NCBI GenBank assembly: GCA_963772445.1
Contig: CAVYXK010000013.1
Span: 620,001 to 684,000, forward strand
Reading direction: 5' to 3'
Source: CAVYXK01 sp963772445
Lineage (GTDB): Bacteria > Pseudomonadota > Alphaproteobacteria > Acetobacterales > Acetobacteraceae
Length of the DNA stretch: 64,000 bases
Part shown: positions 8,398 to 17,018 of the stretch, piece by piece
Position numbering within the stretch: the first letter of the stretch is position 1
Layout of the letters: every line of letters begins with the position of its first letter
Translations under genes and position numbers: made by a program
The notes under the pieces: generated by a model
Told to the model about the DNA's origin: nothing
Databases searched by the model: none
Seen by the model: only the letters and a program-made list of their open reading frames with translations

Positions 8398-9800
8398 CCT
8401 CGGGGCGGTCGAGGGCAAGCTGGCCGAAGCGACCACGGCGGCGTTCGAACCCGAAAGCCCGGTCATGACCAGTACCCTGATGGAGGCAATCTGTGACCCG
8501 GACAACATAGCGTCAGCCGTGCGTGCGGTGATGCGCAACAAGGGCGCGCCCGGCGTCGACGGGATCACCGTCCGACACCTGCCGGGCGTCCTGGAAGCGC
8601 ACTGGCCGGAGATCGAAAATCAACTGCTTCAGGGGCGCTACCAACCGCAACCGGTACGTCGGGTGCAAATCCCGAAGCCGGCCGGAGGGAGGCGCGACCT
8701 CGGCATTCCAACCGTGATCGACCGCGTGATCCAGCAGGCGGTGCTGCAGCGGCTGCAGCCGCTGTGGGACCCGACATTCAGCGAGCACAGCTACGGCTTC
8801 CGGCCGGGCCGCTCGGCCCACCAAGCGGTGACACAGGCGCAAGCCTATGTCAGCGAAGGCTATCAGTTCGTCGTCGATCTTGACCTGGCGAAGTTCTTCG
8901 ACCGAGTCAATCACGACCGGCTAATGGCTGCGGTGGCCGCGCGGGTGTCCGACCGGCGGGTGCTTCGGCTCATCCGGAGCTTTCTGACCGCCGGTGTGCT
9001 TCATGGCGGGCTACTCGAAGCGAGTCACGAGGGCACCCCGCAAGGCGGCCCGCTCTCGCCCTTGCTCTCGAATCTCGTGCTGGATGAACTGGATCGCGAA
9101 CTCGAGCGCCGCGGCCATCGCTTCGTGCGCTACGCAGATGACTGCAATATCTACGTGCGCAGCGAGACGGCTGGCCGGCGAGTGATGGCGAGCATCACCC
9201 GCTTCATCGAACGGCGTCTCAAGCTTCAGGTCAATGCGGAGAAGAGTGCCGTGGCTCATCCATGGCAACGCTCCTTCCTCGGCTTTACGCTGACGGAGGA
9301 GAGCACGCCACGCCGACGCATCGCCGACAAGGCCGTCGTCCGGTTCAAAGACCGGGTGCGGAATTTGACGGGACGCAACCGCGGGGTGAGCCTGTCGCGG
9401 ATGATCGCCGACCTGAACCCGCTGCTGCGGGGATGGGCCGGCTATTTCGGCTTCAGCCAAGGACGTGAATTGTCCTCACTGGACGGTTGGGTCCGGCGGC
9501 GCCTCCGTTGCGCCGCCTGGATTCAATGGAAGACCAGACCACGGCGCCTCGATGAACTGCGCCGCCTCGGCGTCTCCCGGCGGACGGCCTTCGCGGCCGT
9601 CATGAGCCCGCGGGGGCCGTGGCGCGTCAGCACGAGCGAGGCGCTACATCTCGGCTTCTCGAAGGCTCGCTTCCGCGGTCTCGGACTGGCCTCCATGGAG
9701 AGCGCTGGCCGGACCTAATCCGCCGAACCGCCGTGGTACGGACCCGTATGCCCGGTGGCGTGGGAGGGGCGGCATCGCGAGATGCCCCCCTATCCCGATT
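8398..9800 (+). mobile_element. Group II intron, 5'-truncated, with intact reverse transcriptase
   Basis: The segment lacks a 5' GUGYG end and domains I-III; it starts inside the reading frame upstream of the reverse transcriptase, directly against the IS3 remnant. The 3' part after the gene has a structured tail (GGTACGGACCCGTATGCC ... GGGGCGGCATCGCGAGATGC) ending near CCCCTATCCCGATT. The last about 750 bp are repeated in inverted orientation at 10172-10927. Confidence 0.7.
8465..9718 (+). CDS. ltrA: Group II intron reverse transcriptase/maturase
   Basis: A 417-residue intron-encoded protein. Visible blocks are APGVDGITVRHLPGVLEAHW (RT0), PVRRVQIPKPAGGRRDLGIP (RT1), SYGFRPGRSAHQAV (RT2), VVDLDLAKFFDRVNHDRLM with the first catalytic Asp (RT3), EGTPQGGPLSPLLSNLVLDE (RT4), FVRYADDCNIYV with the catalytic YADD (RT5), and the thumb/maturase domain GWAGYFGFSQGRELSSLDGW. 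The frame continues upstream of the chosen ATG (EATTAAFEPESPV), so the natural start may have been lost with the intron 5' part. No HNH endonuclease domain is visible. The enzyme looks catalytically complete, although its own RNA is truncated. It might act on related introns nearby; this is inference. Confidence 0.9.
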   Translation: MTSTLMEAICDPDNIASAVRAVMRNKGAPGVDGITVRHLPGVLEAHWPEIENQLLQGRYQPQPVRRVQIPKPAGGRRDLGIPTVIDRVIQQAVLQRLQPLWDPTFSEHSYGFRPGRSAHQAVTQAQAYVSEGYQFVVDLDLAKFFDRVNHDRLMAAVAARVSDRRVLRLIRSFLTAGVLHGGLLEASHEGTPQGGPLSPLLSNLVLDELDRELERRGHRFVRYADDCNIYVRSETAGRRVMASITRFIERRLKLQVNAEKSAVAHPWQRSFLGFTLTEESTPRRRIADKAVVRFKDRVRNLTGRNRGVSLSRMIADLNPLLRGWAGYFGFSQGRELSSLDGWVRRRLRCAAWIQWKTRPRRLDELRRLGVSRRTAFAAVMSPRGPWRVSTSEALHLGFSKARFRGLGLASMESAGRT

Positions 9801-10015
9801 GACCGCCGTTGCGCGCGGCCATCCCCACCCGGTACCAGCCGGGAGGCAGGGAATGGCTCCGCCAGGGGCCCCCGGAAACTAAAGAATGGTTGCAAACAGG
9901 AGGACAAAATGCCGTCCCATCAGGTGTCATAAACCCAAACACTCACCTGTCCACCAAACCGGGGCAGGTCCAGTAAGAGTCCGGTGGGCCCCAGTTGGCG
10001 ATTGGACGAGACATA

Positions 10016-10114
10016 GATGTCGAGCCGCTGCGCCGCGGCATCGAAGTCGCTGCGGGTCACCGTCCAAGGCGGAGCCAGACCGAGCGCCTGTTGCAGACGG
10101 GTGGTGTCGCGCAT
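10016..10114 (-). pseudogene. ISL3-family transposase, N-terminal fragment
   Basis: Read on the minus strand the product begins MRDTTRLQQALGLAPPWTVT and continues RSDFDAAAQRLDIYV, the N-terminus of ISL3-type transposases. Similarity ends after about 33 residues, before the zinc-finger cysteines. It lies between two inverted group II intron 3' ends. The remaining sequence from 9801 to 10171 holds no other recognisable gene. Confidence 0.65.
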
Positions 10115-10253
10115 CGTCGTGCCTCTCGTCGTCCCGGCCTGTTCGAGGGTGGCGCCGTGCTCGCCCCCGTCAATCGGGATAGGGGGGCATCTCGCGATGC
10201 CGCCCCTCCCACACCACCGGGCATACGGGTACGTACCACGGCTGTTCGGCGGA

Positions 10254-10927
10254 TTAGGTCCGGCCAGCGCTCTCCATGGGGGCCAGTCCGAGACCACGGA
10301 AGCGAGCCTTCGAGAAGCCGAGATGTAGCGCCTCGCTCGTACTGACCCGCCACGGCCCGCGCGGGCTCATGACGGCCGCAAAGGCCATCCGCCGGGAGAC
10401 GCCGAGGCGGCGCAGTTCGTCGAGGCGCCGTGGTCTGGTCTTCCATTGGATCCAGGCGGCGCAACGAAGGCATCGCCTGACCCAACCGTCCAGTGATGGC
10501 AATTCACGTCCTTGGCTGAAGCCGAAATAGCCGGCCCATCCCCGCAGCAGCGGGTTCAGGTCGGCAATCATCCGCGACAGGCTCACCCCGCGGTTGCGTC
10601 CCGTCAGGTTCCGCACCCGGTCTTTGAACCGGGCGACGGCCTTATCGGCGATGCGTCGGCGTGGCGTGGTCTCCTCCGTCAGCGTAAAGCCGAGGAATGA
10701 GCGTTGCCATGGATGAGCCACGGCACTCTTCTCCGCATTGACCTGAAGCTTGAGACGCCGTTCGATGAAGCGGGTGATGTTCGCCATCACTCGCCGGCCA
10801 GCCGCCTCGCTGCGCACGTAGATATTGCAGTCATCTGCATAGCGCACGAAGCGATGGCCGCGACGCTCGAGCTCGCGATCCAGTTCATCCAGCACGAGAT
10901 TCGAGAGCAAGGGCGAGAGGACGCCCT
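10254..10927 (-). pseudogene. ltrA: Group II intron reverse transcriptase, C-terminal half
   Basis: Similarity begins at LSPLLSNLVLDELDRELERR and continues through FVRYADDCNIYV, GRNRGVSLSRMIADLNPLLR and RGLGLAPMESAGRT, nearly residue for residue the same as the plus-strand enzyme at 8465-9718. RT blocks 0 to 4 are missing; upstream residues (LPNLALKPKVTFCVQG) are unrelated. It cannot be an active polymerase. Confidence 0.85.
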
Positions 10928-11004
10928 GAACGCAAAAGGTAACTTTCGGTTTGAGCGCGAGATTAGGCAATGGCGGGGTGGATTGGTGGTTGACCTGCGC
11001 CGTA

Positions 11005-11331
11005 AATTAGCCTTGCCAACGTCATGGCCTATTATGCCCTCTGCTGACTCCTGCGCCCCGGTCAGGTCGCCTTTCGGCTTCCTCGGTTCCAAGATCGGAA
11101 CGTGACGCAGGCCTCCCTAGGTAAGTTCGATCGCCTTCCCCGCGCCCCTGCCGGATCTACATCCCTGGCCTTTGATGGATGTGGACTTCGCGATTAGTCG
11201 CCCGCTCGTCCGGTCAGGGATGCCTCGTATCCGATTTCTGTTCGTCAGGTCGCGGTTTTGCTCCGCACTTCCTTCAGACACCGCCTCGCGGTGATGCCCT
11301 TGCGCTTCGCTAAGCCTTCACCTCCATCAGG
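11005..11331 (-). repeat. Left arm of a 327-bp inverted repeat (group II intron 5' RNA)
   Basis: This arm is the reverse complement of 11429-11755 with only about a dozen differences over 327 bp. It contains intron domain I-like sequence (for example GATGGAGGTGAAGGCTTAG read on the minus strand). The arms are separated by 97 bp. Confidence 0.9.
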
Positions 11332-11382
11332 AGAGGACGTCACTGCTGGAGGCACACCGCTCCCGCGAAGCGGGTTAGTCGC

Positions 11383-11755
11383 GTGCCTAGCATGTTCGAT
11401 AGCTCGGGGGTGAAAGTCCCCTAGCCAACCTGATGGAGGTGAAGGCTTAGCGAAGCGCAAGGGCATCACCGCGAGGCGGTGTCTGAAGGAAGTGCGGAGC
11501 AAAACCGCGACCTGACGAACAGAAACTGGATACGAGGCATCCCTGGCCGGACGAGCGGGCGACTAATCGCGAAGTCCACATCCATCAAGGGCCAGGGCTG
11601 TAGATCCGGCAGGGGCGCGGGGAAGGCGATCGAACTTACCTAGGGAGGCCTGCGTCACGTTCCGATCTTGGAACCGAGGAAGCCGAAAGGCGACCTGACC
11701 GGGGCGCAGGAGTCAGCAGAGGGCATAATAAGCCATGACGTCGGCGAGGCTAATT
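11383..11755 (+). mobile_element. Group II intron 5' RNA fragment
   Basis: It starts GTGCCTAGCATGTTCGATAG, close to the GUGYG intron start, followed by the GGGGTGAAAGTCCCC hairpin common at intron 5' ends, and continues through domain I-like sequence. It ends at 11755 where UvrD-like coding sequence begins on the other strand. No reverse transcriptase follows it. Confidence 0.65.
11429..11755 (+). repeat. Right arm of a 327-bp inverted repeat
   Basis: This arm begins CCTGATGGAGGTGAAGGC and ends GGCGAGGCTAATT. It pairs along its whole length with 11005-11331. The equal arm lengths indicate a discrete duplication of intron 5' sequence. Confidence 0.9.
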
Positions 11756-11825
11756 GAGGCACTCCAAGGCCGAAAGGCGGAGAAACAGATAGGCCGAACC
11801 GGGAACGAGGGCTGAATGGCGCCTA

Positions 11826-12500
11826 TGTCGTGGGCGACATAGGCGCCATTCCTCCGCGAAATCGCCGTAACTCGGCGGAAACAGGCCATCCTCCCAGGCC
11901 GGAAGGAAGACGTGCGTGAACTCCAGCCCCTTGGCGCGATGCAGTGTCATCAGGCGCACACGGGCGGTATCGTCCTCGCCGGGTCCGCCGGTCGCGAGAG
12001 CGGCGTGATCGAGCAGTTCGCGGGCGGTGTGGAAGCCGGCCGGCGAGCTGGATCAGCTCCTGCAGGTTCTCGAACCGGTCCTCGGTGGTCTCTGCCTTGC
12101 TCTGGCGCAGCATTGCGCGGTAGCCGGTCGCATCCAGCAGCAGCGAGAGCTGATCGGCGAGCGTCGGCTCGGTGTCCCGCCCGACGCCTCGGATTGCGTC
12201 CGCGAAGGCGTGGCCCGCCGAGCGCGTCTTCGGCGGAAGCGGCACAGTCTCCAGGGCGGCGAGCAGCGACACCTGGCGCCATGCCGCTTCCACTTCCAGT
12301 ATCTCCATCGCCTTGGCGCCGAAGCCGCGCACCGGAATGTTGATAACCCGACGGAACGCTTCATCTGCCTGGCGATCGTCCGGGGCGGCGCACAGTCGCA
12401 AGAGCGCGAGTGCATCCTTGACCTCGGCACGCTGATAGAAGCCGACGTCGCCCACGAGGGCGTCTCGAAGGAGCGGTCCTCGGGGGGCGGTCCGCTCGCC
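11826..12500 (-). pseudogene. UvrD/Rep-type helicase fragment, frameshifted
   Basis: The minus strand reads LLRDALVGDVGFYQRAEVKD, then DEAFRRVINIPVRGFGAKAM, LADQLSLLLDATGYRAMLRQ and ENLQELIQLAGR. A frameshift near 12030 follows, and the conserved RLMTLHRAKGLEFTHVFLPA and GLFPPSYGDFAEE come from another frame. These blocks belong to helicase domain 2 of superfamily 1A enzymes. The N-terminal ATPase domain with Walker A and the end after EEWRL are missing. Typical chromosomal UvrD is much longer, so this is a relic. Confidence 0.8.
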
Positions 12501-12776
12501 ATTGGTGATTGATCTCGGTAGCAGCCGAAGGTCAGGGTCGTGCGCGGGTCGGTGCCTGCAACCCCCGCTTCGGCGCCCAGGCGCTGCGCGCCTGTCATGG
12601 CAGGCGAATCGCCTCCGGTTCGGCCGGCACGGTGAAGTTTGCAAGAGCAAACGTCCGCACCACTGCCGGCCTCAGGGGTTTCCGCGCCCGCCTTGCCCGT
12701 CCGCAGCAAACCGCACCCGAGGGGAGGACGCGGGCACAGGGCCCACGACCCCCGGGCGCACACGAGAGATCAGATC

Positions 12777-13357
12777 ATGGCAAGCAAAACCACCCCGAAG
12801 ACCGCCCCCAAGGCCGCCGCCCCGCGCCAGCCTATGCGCCAGGCCACCACCCTCGAACTGGTCAACGCCCTGACACCCTCCGAAACCAAGGCCGAGTAGA
12901 TGAGCGCCACCTTCGGCCTCGAGCCGGTCGCCCACGCCAACATCCGCGGGACCATCGAGGAGCACGTGATCCGGACTCTCCAACGAGCTGCGCGACAACC
13001 TCAACGACGAGGCGATGGCGATCTTCCTGCAGCGGGTCGTCAGCGGCGCCCACGGAGCCGCATTGTTCTACGGCGCCAAGAAATCCGACGCCATGGCCCT
13101 CCACACCCGGCTCCTCAACGACGACCGCGACGAGGACCGCGACGGGGCCTCGGGTTCGAGAGCCGGGCGGCCCGGGCCGCCGCCTTCGCCGCCGAGATGG
13201 GCCTCCAGGCCTCCGCCCTCTATGCCGCCGCCGAGGGTGCCGTCTCCGCCTCGCCCACATCACCGGCGACGAGTGGAAGCCCAACGAAGGCTCGCAGCCC
13301 GCGGCCAGGGTCGAGCAGAAATCGACTGCCGCGATGATGGCCGTCCTCGCCGACTGA
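12777..13357 (+). pseudogene. Accessory protein of unknown function, several frameshifts
   Basis: Pieces in different frames join into one plausible protein: MASKTTPKTAPKAAAPRQPM ... NALTPSETKAE, an in-frame TAG, MSATFGLEPVAHANIRGTIE, then SNELRDNLNDEAMAIFLQRV and SGAHGAALFYGAKKSDAMAL, then ESRAARAAAFAAEMGLQASA, and finally HITGDEWKPNEGSQPAARVE ending MAVLAD. At least three frame changes (near 12977, 13143 and 13250) and one stop interrupt it. I do not recognise the function. An alanine-rich basic start and a helical middle are visible. It may be two adjacent genes originally, the first ending at 12899. Confidence 0.55.
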
Positions 13358-13400
13358 GGCACCTTCACTTTTCACGCGAGGAAGAAGGGAAAGAAGCACG

Positions 13401-13517
13401 ATGAAACGCCGCAAAACCCGCAACGCGGTCGCACGCGCGCTCCGGTCACCCCGCTTCGGCAAGTGCGTCGCCCGCAACGACAAAACCTACCGCCGCAAGA
13501 GCCGGGCCGCGCCATGA
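13401..13517 (+). CDS. 38-residue arginine/lysine-rich protein
   Basis: The product begins MKRRKTRNAVARALRSPRFG and contains about one third Arg and Lys, ending YRRKSRAAP. A purine-rich stretch (GAAGAAGGGAAAGAAG) precedes the ATG. It follows the frameshifted accessory gene by 43 bp and may have been part of the same cargo. The composition suggests nucleic-acid binding. No family is recognised. Confidence 0.5.
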   Translation: MKRRKTRNAVARALRSPRFGKCVARNDKTYRRKSRAAP

Positions 13518-13672
13518 GCGCGAGAGCGACTGACAGCCTCACCCGGCACCACGCCCCTCCCCTCCGCCGGGCCCTCCCCCCGAGGCAGGGGAATCGCATA
13601 TGAGTAAAACCCTCTTGCGGGAGAAGTTAAAGTAAATTCTGAAGTAGCTCCAGCACGGCGCAAGAGCTGGCC

Positions 13673-13890
13673 ATGAACTCTCTGATCACGATCTTCGCCG
13701 ATATCGACGACCCGCGCGACTGCAACTCCGGGCACGATTTGTCGGCAATGCTGTTCATCGCCCTGGCGGCAACTTTGTGTGGGGCCAAGAGCTGTGTGGA
13801 GATCGCCGACTTCGCCGCCCTCAACCAGGCGGAGCTGGCAGAAATCGTCGACCTGCCGCATGGCCAGCCACGACAGCTTCAACAGCAACC
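13673..13890 (+). pseudogene. ISAs1-family transposase, N-terminal fragment
   Basis: It starts MNSLITIFADIDDPRDCNSG and continues HDLSAMLFIALAATLCGAKS and IADFAALNQAELAEIVDLPHG, the N-terminal DDE_Tnp_1-associated domain of ISAs1 transposases. After LPHG the frame shifts (ASHDSF would follow in another frame) and similarity ends. The remaining open frame to 14170 is not transposase-like and I do not recognise it. Confidence 0.8.
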
Positions 13891-14185
13891 CCCAATCACG
13901 AGATTCCAGATCGTGGACAGAACCCTTGAACCGCCGATCCCCGGCGCCGCTCGCACCGACCGCGCCTTCATCACCCCATGCTGCACAGCCAGCGTCACCG
14001 AATTCCTCGTTGACGGGCGGCTCTGGTTCGCCGGCTCCATCGCCGGCCACGGCCGGACCAACCCGTGGCCAGGCTCAATCGACGACATCAACGACACCGG
14101 CACCCTGGTCGATGTCAATGGCACCGAACAGCCGATCCACTGGCGACCAGCACCCGGCGACATGAACTAATCGGAGGACACCACC

Positions 14186-14791
14186 ATGCCCGCCCGTGCT
14201 AAACTCGAGCCTATGAACGTCGCGCTGCAAAAGCCATGGACTCCGGAGCGCTTCCTCGCCTGGGCCGAGACCCAGGAGGAACCCTACGAGTTCGACGGCA
14301 ACCAACCCGTCGCCATGACCGGAGGCAGCCAGAACCACGATCGCATCACCGGCAACATCTATACGGCCCTACGCTCGCGGCTGCGTGGAACGCCCTGCTC
14401 CAACCACGGCCCGAATCTCGGCGTCCGAACCATCAACTCCAAGATCCGGTATCCCGACGCCCTGATCACCTGCACGAAGTTCCCCGGCTCCGAGAAAATC
14501 GCTCCAGACGTCGTTGTCGTCTTCGAAGTCGTGAGTTCCAGTTCAAGCAGCACCGACCGAATCGAGAAAGTCCGCGAATACGCAATGGTCAACTCGATCC
14601 GGCGATACATCATCATCGAGACAAACTTCGGGGGCTTGCTCGTGCTCCATCGCAAAGTTGCAGAGGACGATTGGACGGCACTGACATTGACCGGCGATGA
14701 CATCCTTGAAATTCCGGAAGTGTCAATCAGCATTCCTGTGAACGAACTCTACGAAAACGTCGATTTCGCCGAAGCGTCTGCAGGCGGCTGA
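14186..14791 (+). CDS. Uma2-family (DUF820) putative endonuclease
   Basis: A 201-residue protein. It has the features of Uma2 proteins: N-terminal MNVALQKPWTPERFLAWAET, the acidic YEFDGNQPVAMTGGSQNHDR, then the PD-(D/E)XK-like core IRYPDALITC with Asp, and VVVFEVVSSSSSSTDRIEKV with the conserved Glu, followed by the RRYIIIE strand. ATG 14186 is used because GGAGG lies 8 bases upstream; ATG 14213 is the other possible start. Uma2 genes are often multicopy and associated with mobile DNA, but their biological role is poorly defined. The frame is intact. The region 14792-15228 downstream has hairpins but no recognised gene. Confidence 0.8.
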   Translation: MPARAKLEPMNVALQKPWTPERFLAWAETQEEPYEFDGNQPVAMTGGSQNHDRITGNIYTALRSRLRGTPCSNHGPNLGVRTINSKIRYPDALITCTKFPGSEKIAPDVVVVFEVVSSSSSSTDRIEKVREYAMVNSIRRYIIIETNFGGLLVLHRKVAEDDWTALTLTGDDILEIPEVSISIPVNELYENVDFAEASAGG

Positions 14792-15228
14792 TCACCGCGC
14801 GCTCAATACATGAACGAATTGCGCCGGCGTCAATATTGACCGGTTGGGCGCGTCCCCTGCAGGGATCGCTACGCAGCTTCCGTAACCTCGCCCGGGCCTG
14901 ACGCCCGGCCTCGCTAACGGAAGTCGAGCCGCCAGGCGGCTCGCCGCATCCGCGCTAACATCGCTCGCGCCACATGTCGCGGAACACCGCTGCGCCGCGC
15001 CTGCCAGCAACTCCGGGCCAGTGTTGCGCAGGGTACCGCTCGATCTCGTCCGCCAGCAGATCCAGGTCTTGCCCAACTTGAACAGCGACGTTTGAAGGCG
15101 TGTTTTGCATCAGGGTGTTACGCGACCGCGCGCGGTTCTTAGTGTCCGTCCGGAAGGTTTGCGAGTTCTTTGAGTCGGTTAGCCTGTGGCCGAGAAACCT
15201 TCTTGAACCTGCTGGATTCGTTGTGACT

Positions 15229-15537
15229 CTATGGCTGGCACCGATTCGTGAGGTGCGGGTCAATCCCTTTCGCGACGGCCCCCAGGCGAGCGCGCGCCGC
15301 TTCCCGTGCCTGATCGACGGTCAGGCTGCCCCAGACGCCCAACGGCTCCCGCACCTTCCGGCGGGTTGCCGGATCGGTCCATTGCACGATGAAGGTGCGG
15401 GTTCCCCTGGAAGTCAGGCGCACCCCAAGGCCGGGGCACGCGGTATCGAACAGCAGGCGGTCCTTCTGCCCCGGTTCCAGCTTCGCCCCCAGTTCCTGCT
15501 TACGGACCCCTTGCGGACCCCAGCGCCGGGTCAGCAT
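15229..15537 (-). pseudogene. Tyrosine recombinase (integrase), N-terminal Arm-binding domain only
   Basis: The minus-strand product begins MLTRRWGPQGVRKQELGAKL and has the DUF4102 Arm DNA-binding domain: KDRLLFDTACPGLGVRLTSRGTRTF with the beta-strand pattern, then SLTVDQAREAARARLGAVAK and GIDP. The core-binding and catalytic domains (R...HxxR...Y) are missing because the sequence diverges after IDP. Such integrases typically start beside a tRNA att site, and this one starts about 100 bp from the tRNA-Lys fragment and points into the island. It is the likely integrase of the original element. Confidence 0.8.
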
Positions 15538-15634
15538 GGCGATCTATGGCGAGAGAATCAGGGGGTCCGGTTCTAAAGTCAAGGTAAAATGGCGGCTGTT
15601 GTCGATTCGTGGCGATGCGTTGCGGACCCGCGTC

Positions 15635-15684
15635 GCTTACTCTTAATCAGCGGGTCCAAGGTTCGAGTCCTTGTGCGCCCACCA
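15635..15684 (+). other. 3' part of tRNA-Lys(CTT), probable att site
   Basis: The sequence CTCTTAATCAGCGGGTCCAA, followed by GGTTCGAGTCC and TTGTGCGCCCACCA, is the anticodon arm (anticodon CTT), variable loop, T arm, acceptor 3' strand and encoded CCA of a tRNA-Lys. The 5' half (acceptor, D arm) is replaced by unrelated sequence, so this is not a functional gene. A tRNA 3' end beside an integrase start is the usual attachment core of an integrated island; it marks the likely right border. Confidence 0.85.
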
Positions 15685-16390
15685 TTGTAAATTACTGGAA
15701 TCGCAATCCGCGCTGGCCACAAGCCCGGCTACCAGACCGATCAACACAGCGTTGGCACCGATTGCGGGCTTGCCGGGCGCGTTGTGTTCGTGCCTGAACC
15801 ACGGCTCCAGACCTCTGTCGTATCTAAGGTAAGGCGCAGCCGGTGGCTGCGCCGCCGTTCCGGCATACCCGCCACTCGTCGCCGGGCATCCGACATATCA
15901 CACCGTGCTCACCGATCATCGCGGACGCCCGGAAGGCACCGCCTGCCGATCACGGGCGGAACGGCAATGCGGGGATCGACCATTCCAGGACATGAAGCGG
16001 CGGATGGCCGAACAGCGGCGGCCGTGACCGGAAGGACGTGCCTGGGATGGTATACCCAGCACGACCCACTCGCCTGTTCCCGCCCCGATCTCACGGGCGC
16101 TTGGTGAGAGGATCGCACAGCCCAATGCGTGTGCCAAATTCACGGTCTGCAATTTACGGTTGATCGCGTGCTTGTGATATGCCATTATCCCGTTCGGGCG
16201 CCGTCCCTCCGCGGCGTTTCCTTCCCTATCTGCAACCTGGGCGCGCGCCCTTCCCGGCGCGCGTCATTTTGATTTGGGGCTGGCCGCGAACTCGAGCGGT
16301 CCGCCGGCTCACGCCGTTTTCCGGATGCCGTCGCCCACGGCGGCACCATCGCTCGCGGCGAAGCGCGAGACGACGATGAAGCAGCGGCCC
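15685..16390. other. Stretch without recognised gene
   Basis: No frame here shows a recognisable protein on either strand. A GC-rich hairpin (GCGCGCCCTTCCCGGCGCGC) is present near 16241-16262. It is the junction between the island border and conserved chromosome. Confidence 0.5.
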
Positions 16391-16618
16391 TCAGCCCCCG
16401 CTCAGCTCCTGACGCGGCACGCGGCCAAGGAAGCGGGCTCTCTGCCAAATCTCAGCCGCATGATGGTCCCCTAGGACTCTGGCGCAGACGTTAAGTGCGG
16501 CATCATCTGTTGGGCAGGCGATTTCGCGGACAGCTTTTATGTGCCCGTCGGGATTCGTCGTGATGAAGAAGCCGCCGGCGCTTTCGCCGCGCCCAAGCGT
16601 GGCACCCGACGATTGCAT
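16391..16618 (-). CDS. Small conserved-type protein of unknown function
   Basis: 75 residues. The core DGHIKAVREIACPTDDAALN and DHHAAEIWQRARFLGRV resembles short alphaproteobacterial proteins with a D-G-H-I start, a middle helix and an EIW-x-R-x-R end, seen next to many unrelated genes. The N-terminal 20 residues may not be part of it, and a later start is possible. No function is known to me. Confidence 0.45.
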   Translation of the reverse strand: MQSSGATLGRGESAGGFFITTNPDGHIKAVREIACPTDDAALNVCARVLGDHHAAEIWQRARFLGRVPRQELSGG

Positions 16619-17018
16619 CGGTCCACGGGACGATGAGGCCCATTCGCGGATGTGATTGAGAATCCTGAAACGCGGACGAACCTTCAGGCGTGGCTCAATC
16701 GGCCGATCGTCGGGTGGAATTAGCCTTTGGGCGACAGCAGCCTATGCATGCTAAGACTATCGGTCTGGCACACGAGATCCTTGCAGGGCTGGAACTCGGC
16801 AAGCGCTTTCCGCGCGGGTGCGGCGTCGCTCCCCGACACACTCTGTAACATTCCGATCACTGAACGACTTTTTTATCCGATCCACGCGATTGTCGCGTCA
16901 CCGACGGTTGATCGCGGCCGCTGCTGGTTCCATGAATGCAGTGCGCGGAACTGCCGACCACCACGGCCGGCAGTCTAGCGCGATTTCGTGTTCTTTCCGG
17001 CTACCCGGACGCCCGCGC

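Larger units (their letters stand above)
10172..11331 (-). mobile_element. Group II intron, minus strand, internally deleted
   Basis: Reading on the minus strand, a 5' structured RNA region (11331 down to 11005) is followed by about 80 bp of unrelated sequence, then the C-terminal half of a reverse transcriptase and the 3' structured tail ending at about 10172. The reverse transcriptase part and tail are nearly identical to 9046-9800 on the plus strand. The order 5' RNA, RT 3' half, 3' tail suggests one intron copy with an internal deletion, though a mosaic of two copies is possible. The first about 45 bases of the intron are also missing. Confidence 0.65.

Noticed and set aside
13540..13610. 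Possible third member of the CCTCTCCCGC repeat family
   Set aside because: CCCCTCCCCTCCGCCGGGCC and CCGAGGCAGGGG share composition with it, but the core GGTTCGC...GCGAACC is missing.
14955..15263. Minus-strand 102-codon frame left of the integrase
   Set aside because: No recognisable domain and it overlaps the integrase fragment; probably chance.
15635..15684. Functional tRNA-Lys gene
   Set aside because: The acceptor 5' strand and D arm do not pair with the 3' half; only the att-type 3' part is present.
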